64,000 bases of DNA, taken from assembly GCA_030737875.1 (NCBI GenBank), contig CM060915.1, positions 628,062,786 to 628,126,785 on the forward strand, given 5' to 3'. Of this stretch, positions 22,383 to 35,700 are shown piece after piece. Source of the stretch: Allium sativum. Lineage: Eukaryota; Streptophyta; Magnoliopsida; Asparagales; Amaryllidaceae. The position numbers and the translations under genes are program-made. Numbering within the stretch: position 1 is the first letter of the stretch; every line of letters starts with the position of its first letter. Under the pieces are notes generated by a model, which saw only the letters and a list, made by a program, of their open reading frames with translations, had not been told where the DNA came from and searched no databases.

Positions 22383-23029
22383 CCAACTTGGAATGAGACC
22401 CACTCAATTACCATATAATGTCATTTATATGGATTCTATACAACACATGTATATAATAGCAATGATAAATAATCAACCATCATCCAAAGTGCACCACACA
22501 ACTGCATAAGCATTAAATATAAATAATTAACGCTTACACAGCCTTTCAACCAATGGGTCGACATACTACTAAACAATTGGGATTAGTGTACGTCAGTATC
22601 ATCCCAACACCCGTGTGGGGTTTCAAATAAACAAACACAGATTTTTATTTGTGCAGTTGGGCGATGTGTAAAATTTATCGTCCCAATCAATATCAGTCAA
22701 ATCAGTGTATATAAACAAATCGTACGATTTGTTTATAAATATTTATTTTATATACACGTTAAAAATTATATTTTTAACTATAAAATATTTATTCGATCCA
22801 CATCACATAATCAATTTTCACAACACATCAATCAAACAAGTCATCCATGGTCTGTGTACGACGGGCGTCGGGTGCTGCTAAGCACCGACTGCATCCTAGT
22901 ACATATTTCAAACTAGAAATTAAAGTAAAAGTGAGGATTTCTCACCTTCGGATTCCACTCCTCCATTCTTTCTTTCTGAACGGTCTGGATTTGTTCGATA
23001 CTCCACGTATCCTTCTCACATTGTTCATA

Positions 23030-23420
23030 GATAAAAATCACATTTTCATCGTTTCATTCTAATAAAATAAAAATCATATTTTTATTTCAATTTCATATAT
23101 TGTACAACGCTTCTTTCTATATAAAAATTATATTTTTATTTTTCTACTTCTTATATAAAGATCGAATTTTTATTTCGATGTTATAAAAATCACATTTTTA
23201 TCTCAACATATATATAATAAAAAAAACAAATTTTTATTTCGCTACTTATATAAAAATCATATTTTTATAATCTCTATAATATAAAAATCATATTTTTAAT
23301 CTTCACATATAATAAAAATTATATATTTATAATCTCTATGATATAAAAATCATATTTTTAATTCTATGCCATTCATATAAAAATATAATTTTTCCTCCTA
23401 ATTAAAAATCCTATCTTTTG
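23030..23420. repeat. AAAAAT-type dyad array (3' LTR of B)
   Basis: About ten copies of TAAAAATNNNATTTTTA, for example AAAAATCACATTTTT and AAAAATCATATTTTT, at irregular spacing. Same motif and LTR position as 3262-3745. Confidence 0.7.
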
Positions 23421-24822
23421 CATACATAAAAATCTAATCTTTATTTGTTTAAAATATTTTAAAAACCAAATTTAAAATCAATGCGAATTTATATAAAAAA
23501 TCAAATTTTACCTTTGCCAATTTAAATAAAAGAAAACTGAAAATAAAATTAAATAAGTAAATAAAACTTACTTCTCGAATTTCAGAGAATGGGGGCGTTA
23601 GGGCTTCGGGAGGAGGAAGAGGGAGGTGGGGTTGACGTTGAGGGGAGGAGGCTCCGGTCGTGGTGGGTCGGGGTGTGGCCGTCGGCGGGTTACAGGAGAT
23701 TCGGAGGGAGAGAGGGGCAACGGGGAGGAGAGGGGGTGGCCAGGGCTCAGACGAGGTGGCGCCGGCCATGGGGAGGGGCGGCTCGCCTGCACCAACGACG
23801 GCAGCGTGAAGGAGGGGGGGAGGCGTTGGCTAAGCGGGTTTTACATTTTAGGTTTTTTTTTCAATTTTAAAATGAACCCGTGGGGGGTTGAGGAGATAAG
23901 GGGTTGACCAAATTTAATAATATATTTTTAATATATTTTATTTTATTACCCCTGAAAGCAACTTTTTATTTCGAACTCAAAATCGAACCTACCGGCTGTC
24001 ATCCCTAACCAAATACCCCATTCCGAACACAACGGGATATGTATCGTCAGCAATTCAACCGTTCGATCAGTTTCTGTCAAAATCAAAATATAAATCAGTT
24101 TATATTGAATTTGAGCGCACATTTCAATTTTTACTAGGGTCACATACGGACTCTAAAAATTCCTGAAAAATTATTTCTAGCTTCGTATTGACGATACGGT
24201 CCTAATAAAACTAATTTCGTCAATTTCTGAGACCGTTTGAAAAATGGCCATTTTCTGGTGGATCGAAATTGACTAAAACTGTTAAAACACGTTTTACTTT
24301 GCCATGCTCATATATTGATTCATAAAATTATGAATTTTGGAATCTAGCAATAACTTAACATCCCGGATCCAACAAAAGTGGTTTTGTCGAAAACCAAGGT
24401 CGTTTCCAAAATTTCTGTTTTTAAGGGCTTAAAATTCCGTTGCGACTATTCTAAATTTTCAACCAGGCATAACTTTTTATCCCCGCTATGAAATTTCAAT
24501 TTTTCGGATTCATTGGAAAGATATTCTAAAATAGACTCTAATATTTTTGGTTTTGCTAAAATCTGGATTATTTTGAATCCTGTACACTCATTTGAACTTT
24601 GAAATCGAATTTTCAAACTACCGCGCCATTTTCAATTCCCTTTATAATTAAAGTTAAATAATTATATTCTAATGACGATTCAAATAAATATATACGTTCT
24701 TATTCTATTCAAAATAAATTTCTCATCGTTATTATTTAAAATAATTCATTTTACGTATTGAAAATTCATCAAAATTGCCAAAATAAAAATTTTAAATTGG
24801 ATCGGATTTCTGGGTTATTACA

Positions 24823-25861
24823 ATCTCCCCCACTTAAAACTTTTCGTTCCAAAAAAGGAACGAAGCTGAAAGTTGTTTAACTAATCAACTCAACTTTCAT
24901 TATTTTAATTATGGCTTAAGTTCTTCAACTTTTCAGTTTCTAAGAACTTTTTAAATTTTCCAAAAATTTGGCTAACACCCTAAATTTTCGAAAAATTTCG
25001 CCATAACCTCCCCTGCACTGGGAGCTTCGGGATATTTCAAATAGCCTCCCATGGCCCTCACAATCCAAAAAGAAAACGAAACAGCCAAGCGGCTAGCCAA
25101 TCGGCACATAAAATCATCCAAACCCAATAAATTTATAAACATGTACCTATTTGTCGGGCAAACAATTTTATTCTTCTGCTCTAGCCTCCTTGCTATGACC
25201 TGTTCAATGTAAGTACATGTATATGCATGCAAATGTGACAAACTATCAATGCAATTCACTATTTGGTTCAACTTGGCTAAAGGTTCAACCTTTAATTAAT
25301 CATCCAATAATCAAACAACACAATCAATAATCAATTAGTTGATTATATTTTCTAATTCATGATTTTGATATATACAGAAAATCATGTTTTTGAAGCCAAG
25401 TCACAACAATATGCTCTAACTAAATTTTGGTTCTCACACCAGTCAATTGGAAATATATAGAAATCCCACTTTCGTCACTCGAAAATAAATACTGGTGATG
25501 GTATACTTCATCATCAGGACCATGTCTGAGCGACTAGAGTGTGATTCTATATCTACCCAGTATATTAAAACTTCAAATACACGCGGATCAGACGTATACA
25601 CAAAATTTTTATATACTGGATTGTCCAAATTCAGTACAAATAAATATTCAAATACGCTGAATAAGGTGTAAACTTTCAAAACAAAAATTTGTTTTCATTT
25701 TAAAAATATACTCTTTACACTCGTTCTAGGATACTACTGATCCCATCTCTAACGAGTCATTCTCATATGATATTGCTAATCCAATCTCTGATGAATTCTT
25801 TCGTATGGTTCTAATGTGTCTTGTTCTCCGAGCTCTGTAAACCAAAGCTCTGATACCAAAA
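24823..25861 (-). mobile_element. Internal region of element B, non-coding
   Basis: About 1.04 kb, the reverse counterpart of 885-1928 in element A. It runs from an inverted polypurine tract (24823-24835) to the primer-binding site at 25847-25858. No gag or pol is present. The polypurine hairpin has changed: the left arm has mutated, but a shifted pairing TTCGTTCC/GGAACGAA is possible at 24843-24865. Confidence 0.85.
25847..25858 (-). other. Primer-binding site of element B
   Basis: The minus strand reads TGGTATCAGAGC, a perfect twelve-base match to the initiator tRNA-Met type site, three bases from the LTR end at 25862. Confidence 0.9.
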
Positions 25862-27975
25862 TGAAACAACCCGAACTTCCCCGGTATGGAAAGCCCGGAT
25901 TGCTTTGAGGATAAGACCAATCAGAACGCAAACAGAAGAACATTTCATTGCTTATTACAACAATTCCATCAGAATACAAGAATAATACAGAGTATGAATA
26001 AATATCACACAGAAAATATCAGAGATTTAAATTACATTTAAATACATCGCAGCAGTAAAATAATACAATACATAACTGAAAGAGATATATGGATACAGAG
26101 CTTTCCGAATATCGTTCCAGCTGCAAATTAGGATCCTGTGAATATAAATCTGCAAAACCAAAACTACTAGTTACCCGTATCAAAATAAGGGCACCCAGAG
26201 TTTATGTTAAAACAATAAACTCAAGGTCAGTCATGTGACTGGAGTGAGAACTAAAACAGCTATTAATCTTTATTTAAAGTTAGGTATATCAAGGGACCAT
26301 GCCGTATAACACGGAACTGGTTTCCTCCCAAGGATACCAGTGCATAAAACAACAACACAATGCTAAATAAAGAACAATGAAGCTATTATAAGACCCAGGT
26401 CCCATCACACAATGCAACACAAGCCGGAGGATAGGGTTTTACTTTATAATAGCCAAAGAATGCTTGATACGCTAAATTTCATGTTTTATTATTACTATAA
26501 GTGTATAGTGTCAAAACAATTTCAATCGTAAGTATCAATCATAGACGGCATAAGTGCCCCATACCACTATGTGGCCATATATAGGTTCTACAATCAAAAC
26601 CGCAAAGTCACGTTTTGGAAGTTGGGTTTCCATCTGTGAACCAAGGCAAAAGAAAGTCCTCTACTGAATTCGAGACGCTCTAGCCCGTGTCTCAGGATCA
26701 GAGCTCGAGTGACCCTTGGATCGTCAGGGTCGGTCCACCGATGTGGATTCAAATGCCTGAACACTGCGTTTCCCCGCCCTTTAGGGCGTCAATGAGCCCA
26801 ATGACTCCATCGGCTCCACATAGTCACCGATATATCCGAGGCGCCTCGCAATCCAACAACCACACATGTGAAAATAATATAAATCTCTGGGCTGGTAGGT
26901 CACTGACACCACCCTAACTAGAAGGAAGCGCATGCCCTCCCTGATGTCCTCTCCTATATCTGGTTCACAACTGGGGTGTGAGGCTCGCGAATTAACGTTA
27001 CACAAATCTATGCCACACGGGCCGTGCTTTGATCATCAACCACAAGACTTTGCTTTTCAACAAAAGCCTTGATCATTTTCCACTTAGGCATGCCACAAAG
27101 GCAATTCACTCCATGCGATTGATATCCATCAATATATAACCTCTGAGCTCGTACGTCTCAGAGAAGGGCGTTAAGCAAGAGAATAAATTCCCGGCCACCA
27201 AACAGATATATATTTAATAGAAATCAACCTCACAGAATAAAATCCAATGTCAGACACACAGTCCATTTACAAGTTCGTTCTGGGTCTAAACGAAACCGGA
27301 GGCACCTTGTACCTCGCATATCCATCGATCTCCAAGTACGTCTGGACGATCACCAACTGATTCCCTCCTCTTGGGTGTACAGCCCAATCAAGATCATCAG
27401 TAATTATCCAAACGATGTCAAGACCTCCGGTCTTCGACCACCGTCTTCATCCTCGACACATAGTCGAATCAGTTATTCAGAATGGGATAAACCCAGTCTT
27501 TTTGAATAACTCGCATATATAATAAACAAGTGTTACACGAACACAACATACGCCTCATTCAAGTTCAGTACATTCTTTTATTCAAATATTCTTATACCTT
27601 GGGAAAGGTTCCCATTAATTTTATCAAAGATAAATTCGTTAAATTTATTCTTTAATCTTCTATTGAATATCAATTCAAACCAAATTATGGTTTATCCAAA
27701 CTAGTCGGGATTAGCGAACCTTACCGAAGTAATCACTTGTTAAATTTCCCAATCCCAACCTATTCATCCCATGAAGTAAAACTGGTCATACTTCATATCT
27801 AACACCACGGTATTATCGGTAAATTCAATTACCATTTCATGTTCAAATCTAATAAAAGATTTTACTATCGCCTGGAGCAAAACTGGTGATACTCCATTCT
27901 CGATCATTTCAATCTAATTAAAGATTCATTAAAACTCCACTTAGTTTTAATCTTCCCAAAAATCAATATCCTGTC

Positions 27976-28437
27976 TTTAACTGGGTTAAAGAACCAATGT
28001 CATTTAAATACGGTTCACAATAAACCCAAAATCACATTCTATTCCATCAGCCTTTAACCGTAAATTAGCAAGTGAATAATTTCCCAAGTGTTAACCCCGA
28101 AGGCTGAAACCAACATCAGATCAATACCCAGGAAACCATTCACCTTAACTAATCTCCAGTTAGTTTCTAATTTTCTTAACTTCGTTGGGTCTAAGAACAG
28201 TATTATTGAAGATACTGGTCACGACAACCCAAATTACATTCCATTTATTATCGGGTTAAAGAACAAGTGTTATTTAAAACACCGTTCACAATAAACCCAA
28301 AAATCAAGTCAAATTCAATTCCAATTAAATACCATTTAATTGGTATACTTCATTAAATCTAAATAAAAAGATTTAATCTTTTTCCCAACTGGGTTTAAGA
28401 ACAGTGTTAATGAAGACACCATTCACGACAAACCCAA
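27976..28437 (-). repeat. Four diverged ~46-bp GGGTT...AACCC units
   Basis: Units at about 27978, 28186, 28253 and 28389 each open GGGTYWAAGAAC and close AACCC after about 46 bases. On the minus strand they match the units at 6103-6218 in A. Confidence 0.6.
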
Positions 28438-29109
28438 ATCCCATTTGATATTAAATACAAGGCTCTGAATAGAAAATATATCGACTTATATTCAATATCA
28501 AATTCTACGACCAACAAATATCGTATTGGAAATAACAGTATAAATATATCTTTCAAATTTCCATAACAATATCTGTATAATCACGAAATCCAACATCGAA
28601 ATATTCCAAATACAATTTCGATTCAAATCCATTCCAATTCAGTTATTGGAAATTCTGGTTACTTTTAAAACCATTTCAAATCCAATTTATTTATTTAAAA
28701 AAATAAATGGAATTATAATTCCAGTTCAAAACTAGTTCATTTCGATAAAAATCTATTTTTATCTTTTCAAATATGGAAATTTTCGACCCAGTGCTTTCCA
28801 AATCTTTTCTTATGATTTTACAAAAATTATTACTATTTTTGATAAATTTATCAAGGCCTGTACAGTCGATTTCCATCTACGACCATCGAACTGCACTTAC
28901 AACGACCTTTTCCAAATTTGTTTTGGAGATAATTCAAAATCCATCCTTTAGATTTCAAATCTCTACTATTCGTTAGAAAGCTCATTTTGATACGAACCCA
29001 ACGGTTCCGGTTTTAGGAGGATCCGACGGTCGGATCTCCCGTAATCTCCATTCGAAGTCAATGGTCAAAATTCGCGAACTGCCGCGGCGGGGCGCATTCT
29101 ATTGAGGCC

Positions 29110-29111
<2 letters not shown>

Positions 29112-29142
<31 letters not shown>
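29112..29142. repeat. AT microsatellite
   Basis: An uninterrupted run of about 15 AT repeats, followed by a further AT-rich stretch. The other LTR has a shorter run at about 21905-21920. Confidence 0.9.
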
Positions 29143-29145
<3 letters not shown>

Positions 29146-29407
29146 ATTTATATTATATATATTTTGTCGATTTCCTTTCAAAACTTATTTTATAAATCGT
29201 TTTAAATTTGTTTTCAAAACGATTTCAACTTCATGTTCAATTTCTAATCGAAATTGAATATTCATATCATTAATCTGAAAATGATAATACTCTCAAAACG
29301 TTATATTTTGAAATCACTTCCTTTTCTATATTCATTATAAAAATGAATAAAATCAATATAAATATCATTCACGTCAAAATGGCATCAATCTAATCGACAC
29401 GGCTTTT

Positions 29408-29560
29408 ATTCAACACATGAATGTTTATTCTATTCAACACATCAATATTTATTTTATTCAACACATGAATATTTATTTTATTCAACACATGAATATTCAT
29501 TTTATTCAACACATGAATATTTATTTTATTCAACACATGAATATTTATTTTATTTTCCAA
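29408..29560. repeat. 24-bp minisatellite, about six units
   Basis: Same TTCAACACATGAATATTTAT unit as 22184-22382, in the other LTR of element B. Confidence 0.9.
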
Positions 29561-30199
29561 CTTGGAATGAGACCCACTAAATTACCATATAATGTTATTT
29601 ATATGGATTCTATACAACACATGTATATAATAGCAATGATAAATAATCAACCATCATCCAAAGTGCACCACACAACTGTATAAGCATTAAATATAAATAA
29701 TTAACGCTTAAACAGCCTGTCAACCAATCGGTTGACATACTACTAAACAATGGGGATTAGTGTACGTCAATATCATCCCAACACCCGTGTGGGGTTTCAA
29801 ATCAACAAACACAGATTTTTATTTGTGCAGTAGGGCGATGTGTAAAATTTATCGTCCCAATCAATATCAGTCAAATCAGTGTATATAAACAAATCGTCCG
29901 ATTTGTTTATAAATATTTATTTTATATACACGTTAACAATTTTATTTTTAACTATAAAATATTTACTCAATCCACATCACACAATCAATTTTCACAACAC
30001 ATCAATCAAACAAGTCATCCATGATCTGTGGACGACGGGTGTTGGGTGCTGCTAAGCACCGTCTGCATCCTAGTATATATTTCAAACTAGAAATTAAAGT
30101 AAAAGTGAGGAATTCTCACCTTCGGGTTCCACTCCACCATTCTTTCTTTCTGAACGGTCTGGATTTGTTCGAAACACCATCGCATCCTTTTCACGCTGT

Positions 30200-30620
30200 T
30201 CATAGATAAAAATCACATTTTTATTGTTTAATTCTAATAAAATTAAAATCATATTTTTATTTTAATTTCATATATTGTACAACACTTCTTTCTATATAAA
30301 AATTATATTTTTATATTTCTACTTCTTATATAAAGATCGAATTTTTATTTCGACGTTATAAAAATCACATTTTTATCTCAACATATATATAATAAAAAAA
30401 CAGATTTTTATTTCGCTACTTATATAAAAATCATATTTTTATTATCTCTACAATATAAAAGTAATATTTTTAATCTTCACATATAATAAAAATTATATTT
30501 TTATAATCTCTACAATATAAAAATCATACTTTTAATTCTATGCCATTCATATAAAAATATAATTTTTCCTCCTAATTAAAAATCCTATTTTTTGCATACA
30601 TAAAAATCTAATCTTTTTTT
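30200..30620. repeat. AAAAAT-type dyad array (5' LTR of B)
   Basis: Counterpart of 23030-23420, with the same motif order and slightly different substitutions. Confidence 0.7.
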
Positions 30621-32007
30621 GTTTAAAATATTTTAAAAACCAAATTTAAAATCAATGCGAATTTATATAAAAAATCAGATTTTACCTATGCCAAATTTAA
30701 ATAAAAGAAAACTGAAAATAAAATTAAATAAGTAAATAAAACTTACTTCTCGAATTTCAGAGAATGGGGGCATTAGGGCTTCGCGAGGAGGAAGAGGGAG
30801 CTAGGGCTGACGTTGGGGGGAGGAGGCGCCGGTCGTGGTGGGTCGGGATGTGGCTGTCGGCGGGTTTCAGGAGATTCGAAGGGAGAGAGGGACAATGGGG
30901 AGGAGAGGGGGTGGCCAGGGCTCAGGCGAGGTGGCGCCGACCATGGGGAGGGGCGGCTCGCCTGAACCCGCGACGGCAATGGAGGGGGGGGAGGAGGCGG
31001 AGGCTGAACGGGTTTTAGATTTTAGGTTTTCTTTTTTTTTCAATTTTAAAATGGTCGGGGGGGGGGGGGGGCTGAGGAGATAAGGGGTTGACCAAAGTTA
31101 ATAATATATTTTTAATTTAATTTATCTTATTACCCCTAAAAGCAACTTTTTATTTCGAACTCAAAATCGAACCCACCGACTGTCGTCCCTAAACAAATAC
31201 CCCCATTTCGAACACAATGGGATATGTATCGTCAGCCAATTCGACCGATTCGATCAGCTTCCGTCAAAATCTAAATATAAATTAGTTTATATTGAATTTG
31301 AATGCACATTTCAATTTACTGGGGTCACATACGGACTCTAAAAATTCCCAAAAAATTATTTCTAACTTCGTATTGACGATACGGTCCTAACAAAACTAAT
31401 TTCATCAAATTCTGAGACCGTTTGAAAAATGGCCATTTTCTAGTCGATCGAAATTGACTGAAACTGTTAAAACAAGTTTTACTTCGCCACGCGCACATAT
31501 TGATTCAGAAAATTATGAATTTTTAAATATAGCAATAAATTAACATGCCGGATCGAACAAAAGTGGTTTCGTCGAAAACCGAGGTCGTTTGCAAAATTTC
31601 CACTTTTAAGGGCTCAAAATTCCATAGCGACTATTCTAAATTTTCAACCAGGCATAACTTTTTATCCCCGCTATGAAATTACAATTTTTCGGATTTGTTG
31701 GAAAGATATTCTCAAATAGACTCTAATATTTTTGGTTTCGCTAAAATCCGGATTATTTTGAATCCTGTACATTCATTTGAACTTTGAAATCGAATTTTCA
31801 AACTACCACGCCATTTTCAATTCCTTTTATAATTAAAAATAAATAATTATATTCTAACGACGATTCAAATAAATATATATGTTCTAATTTTATTCAAAAT
31901 AAATTTCTCGTCGTTATTATTTAAAATAATTCATTTTAAATATTCAAAATTTATCAAAATTGCCAAAATAAAATTTTTAAATTGGCTCGGATTTCCGGGT
32001 TATTACA

Positions 32008-32715
32008 AGAAACCAATCTTTCCAGACGAAAACACCATGTGTAAGAAGCTGCCAAAGCCATTTTGCAAGCAAGGCAAGGTTAAAAGAAGCCGGATTGATG
32101 ATTCCAAGACCACATTGGTCATGATGTAAAAAAATAATAGTTTAAACGAAGAGATTTTGTTTTAAGTATATTAAAGTATTTAAATTTTATTTATTATCCT
32201 TTTGGATAAATATTATCGTTTAGATTTTATAAACGATAGATTTAAATAAGTACGTCCTTTTTTAACAAAAATGGTTTAAAGTTTAATCTAAGTATCAGGT
32301 GTGTTGAGATTTACCGAAATCGATGTTTAAATTTAACATTGGTTCAACTTTTTCTTTTTAATACATGTAGAATAATAAGTATATCTTTAAAAGTAATATT
32401 TTAACGAGTATTGTTAAAAATGTTTTCGTTTAAATATCTGAAATGTGAAAACCAAGCAAAAGTTCGAGTTTTGAATATTTAACGGTTTTCGATACGAATA
32501 TGAAAATAAATTTCTATAAAAGATATCACTTATATGGAAAATATTTAGTTATACTCTTATCATTGGATGTCGAAGTACAGAAACTTTCTCTTATCTCGAT
32601 GTTTAAAAACATTATCCAGACGATGCCTTGGGGTAACACTACCAGACATTTTTGACTTTATTTTTAACCAAGGGATAACATAAGTTAGGGATCGATAAAT
32701 AGTGATAAGGGAATG
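32008..32715. other. Unassigned sequence left of element D
   Basis: This 0.7 kb lies between the start of element B's 5' LTR and element D. A 40-codon open stretch at 32010-32129 (+) ends TAA and reads lysine-rich (PKPFCKQGKVKRSR near the middle); it could be the tail of a broken exon or of another element. From 32130 on it is AT-rich and nothing is recognised. Joined to 47047-47925 it forms the older target of element D. Confidence 0.4.
32711..32715 (+). other. Target-site duplication, left copy, element D
   Basis: GAATG here against GATTG at 47047-47051, four of five bases equal. This fits an old insertion with one later substitution. Confidence 0.6.
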
Positions 32716-35700
32716 TGTAACGACCCGGAAAATCTGAACCAACTTAAAAATTTTAAATTGGCTATTTTAGTGGATTTTAATGGATTTTAAATATTTAAAT
32801 TAAATATTTTAAATAATAACGACGAAAAGTAAGTTTGAATTGACGTTTGAAAATAAATATAATTAATTCTAATTATAAACAAGGCCTGAAATGGCGCGGT
32901 AGTTTCAAAATTTGAATTCAAACTTTGACTGACTGTACTGGGTGCAAAACAAAACGGATTTGAGTGAAACCGAAAATATTTAAATCTGTTAGTGAATATC
33001 TTTCTAACGAATCTGAAAAATCAAAGTTTCATAGCGGGAAGCAAAAGTTATGGCCAAATGAATTTTCAAAAAGGTTGCTATAGAGTTTATATAGCCCATA
33101 AAAATGGCCATTTTGCAAACGACCTCAGAATTCGACGAAACCACTTTTGTTGGATCCGGGATCTCAAAATATAGCTAGGTTTCAAATTTCATAAATTTTG
33201 AAGCTAGTATGTGAGCGTGGCAAAGGAAAACGTGTTTTGGTCAATTACAGTTAAATTGGATCGACCAGAAATGGGCCATTTTTCAAACGGTCTCAGAATT
33301 CGACGAAACTAGTTTTGTTGGGACCGTATCGTCAAAACATTGCTAGATTTATTTTTCGGGAATTTTTAGAATCAGTATGTGGCCCCGGCAAATTGAAATG
33401 TGCGTTCAGATCAAATATTGAATGTTTTATATTTTAATTTGAAGGAAAACTGACTGAAACATTCGAATGGGCCTTTGAAACATATCCCATTGTGTTCGGA
33501 ATGGGGGTAAAACACTAGGGACGACAGTCGTTGGGTCTGGATTGGGGTTTGTGTGTGGAAGAGGGTATTTTTGAGATTTTAAAATTTATAAATAAAAAAA
33601 AATTCATTGGTCAGAAACAAATTCTCTTTCTCCAATTAAGCCCAGGCGATGATGGAAGATGATCCAAACTTTCTCTCTTCGATTTCTCCTCAACCACTTA
33701 ATGAAAAATCGTGATTCTTGATTCATGATTCATTTTAAAGCTCTAGAGCTCCTCTTCAAATCCATCCCAGATTCGCCCATCCTCGTGTTGTATTTGTCGA
33801 GTTACGGGTCCCTGAAGTTGGCGCCTTTGAAGAGCCGCCGCCGCCACCTGGGTGGACCGGATTGGGTCCCCTCCTCGGCGCACGTGCGCCTCACGTAGGC
33901 CTTCGACACTGCGTAGCCCGATCCTCGCATCGATTCACGGTTTGGCTGAAAATCTGAAACCTAGTTTTGAACAGGTTTGAAAAGTATATGGATTTGGTTT
34001 ATTTAAACTGATTTTGACAAATAAAAGCGTTGCTAACTTAGAAAAATCATATCTTTTTGCTATGTGGTCGAAATTCAGTGAAACAAGAAACAAAGGGACC
34101 GTGAGGACATCTTCTACATTCTAGAAGAGACCACATATTTTTCTGAGCCATCTGCTATTTTTGGTGGAGTGGAACCCAATGTGAGATTTCTAATTTATAA
34201 ATGATATGGAAATGACGATGTATAAATTATATAGTCGATGTATGAGTTATATAAGCGTTGTACACCTATTGTATAAGCATTGTATAAGTTGTACGTTCGA
34301 TATATAAGTTATATATGCGTTGTAAAAATTATATATGTGTTGAAATAGAAGTGAAATGCTTATATAAATGTGTATATATATATATACGCCCCTCGTCCAC
34401 AAACCATGGACGATATTTATTGGTTGTGATTGGTGTGAAAATTGGTTGATTATGAATGGTTGATTAAAATTGTTTGTGGTTGAAATTGATTGATTGTGGT
34501 TGAAAAATACCGGTTTGTGCTTGAGAATTATTTGGATGAAATCACATAGGATTAGTTTGTGGAAATGAAAAAAAATATACATGCGCCTGCGTGCGAACTA
34601 GATGCATGAAATCCCCATTGTCAAAAGCTGCGAGGCTTTAAGGTAGAGCGAGGAGCCGTACTAGGGACGGCCCCGGTTTTAACTACCCTGCCATTATGCT
34701 GTCGAAATTTTGAATAATATTCATGTCTTAGAATTATTTTCATGTGTTGAAACTATATTCGTGTGTTGAATAGAAAACCTTCATGTCTTGAATAGAAATT
34801 CATTCGTTGAATAGAAATTCATGTGTTGAATGGTATTCGTGTTTTAAAATAAATTGTTTTATAATAAAAATCATATTTTTAACATCTATATGAACTATAT
34901 AAAATAGTCGTGTTTTGAAATAAATTGTTTAGCAATAAAAATCACATTTTTATCATATATATGAATTGTTAAAAATAGTGATGTGTTGAAATAGAAGTCA
35001 GTTGGATAAAAATATCATTTTTATCAAAGGTATGAAAAGAATATGGTTTTGAAATCGAAGAATCGATTATATTTATATTTATATATATATAATTAAAATA
35101 AATCGAATAACGAAACTGCAGTTCGTATTTTGAAACCGTGATTTCAAACGATTAGTGCGGGAGATCCGACCATCGGATTTTCCCGAAACCGAAACCGTTG
35201 GGTTCGCTTTGGAAATACCTTTCCAACGACACCAACTTTGTAAAGATCCAACAGTTGGATTGTCTGGAATGTTTAATTCAAATCTGAAGAAAAACAGCGC
35301 CAGAATCGATTATATATATATATATATAATTATATTAAATCGAATAACGACGCTGCAGTTCGTATTTTGAAATCGAAACTTCAAACGATTGTACCGGGAG
35401 ATCCGACCATCGGATTTTCCGAAAACTGGAACCGTTGGATTCATTTTGAAAAGATCTTTCTATTGATGTAAATTTTGTGAAGATCCAACGGTTAGATTTT
35501 CAGATATGTGTTAATCAAATCTGAAGAAAAACAGCGCCACGGCCGCGTTATGGCTCGAAGCGTCGTTTGAATAAATTGGCTATTTTAAAATAAATAAAAA
35601 TAGCGGTAAATCATTATAAAATATTATAAACGATATAGAATATGAAATTTAGAAACTAACTGAAGTTTAGCTAAGTCGAATGGTTTCCTAGATTTTGATC

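Larger units (their letters stand above)
21425..24822 (-). mobile_element. 3' LTR of element B, right segment (family 2 LARD)
   Basis: It continues the LTR broken at 10129 and is colinear with 28625-32007. It ends (LTR start on the minus strand) with the reverse of TGTAATAACCCAG at 24822, next to an inverted polypurine region. It contains a 24-bp minisatellite (22184-22382), AAAAAT dyads (about 23030-23420) and the G-rich island (23586-23870). Confidence 0.88.
25862..32007 (-). mobile_element. 5' LTR of element B (6.15 kb, complete)
   Basis: The only complete family 2 LARD LTR here not cut by another element; on the minus strand it runs TGTAATAACCCGG (32007) to GTTTCA (25862). It supplies the empty-site sequence for element C (28621-28640) and the intact palindrome CGAGGCGCCTCG (26837-26848) at which element A broke the other LTR. 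It includes four GGGTT...AACCC units (27976-28437), an AT microsatellite (29112-29142), a minisatellite, dyads (30200-30620) and a G-rich island. The base after the LTR is 32008; AGAAA there may be the target duplication, but its partner is not in the window. Confidence 0.9.

Noticed and set aside
22143..22509. Regular 24-bp repeats resembling a CRISPR array, with ORFs reading through
   Set aside because: Units are contiguous with no unique spacers, and the setting is a plant LTR. It is a minisatellite.
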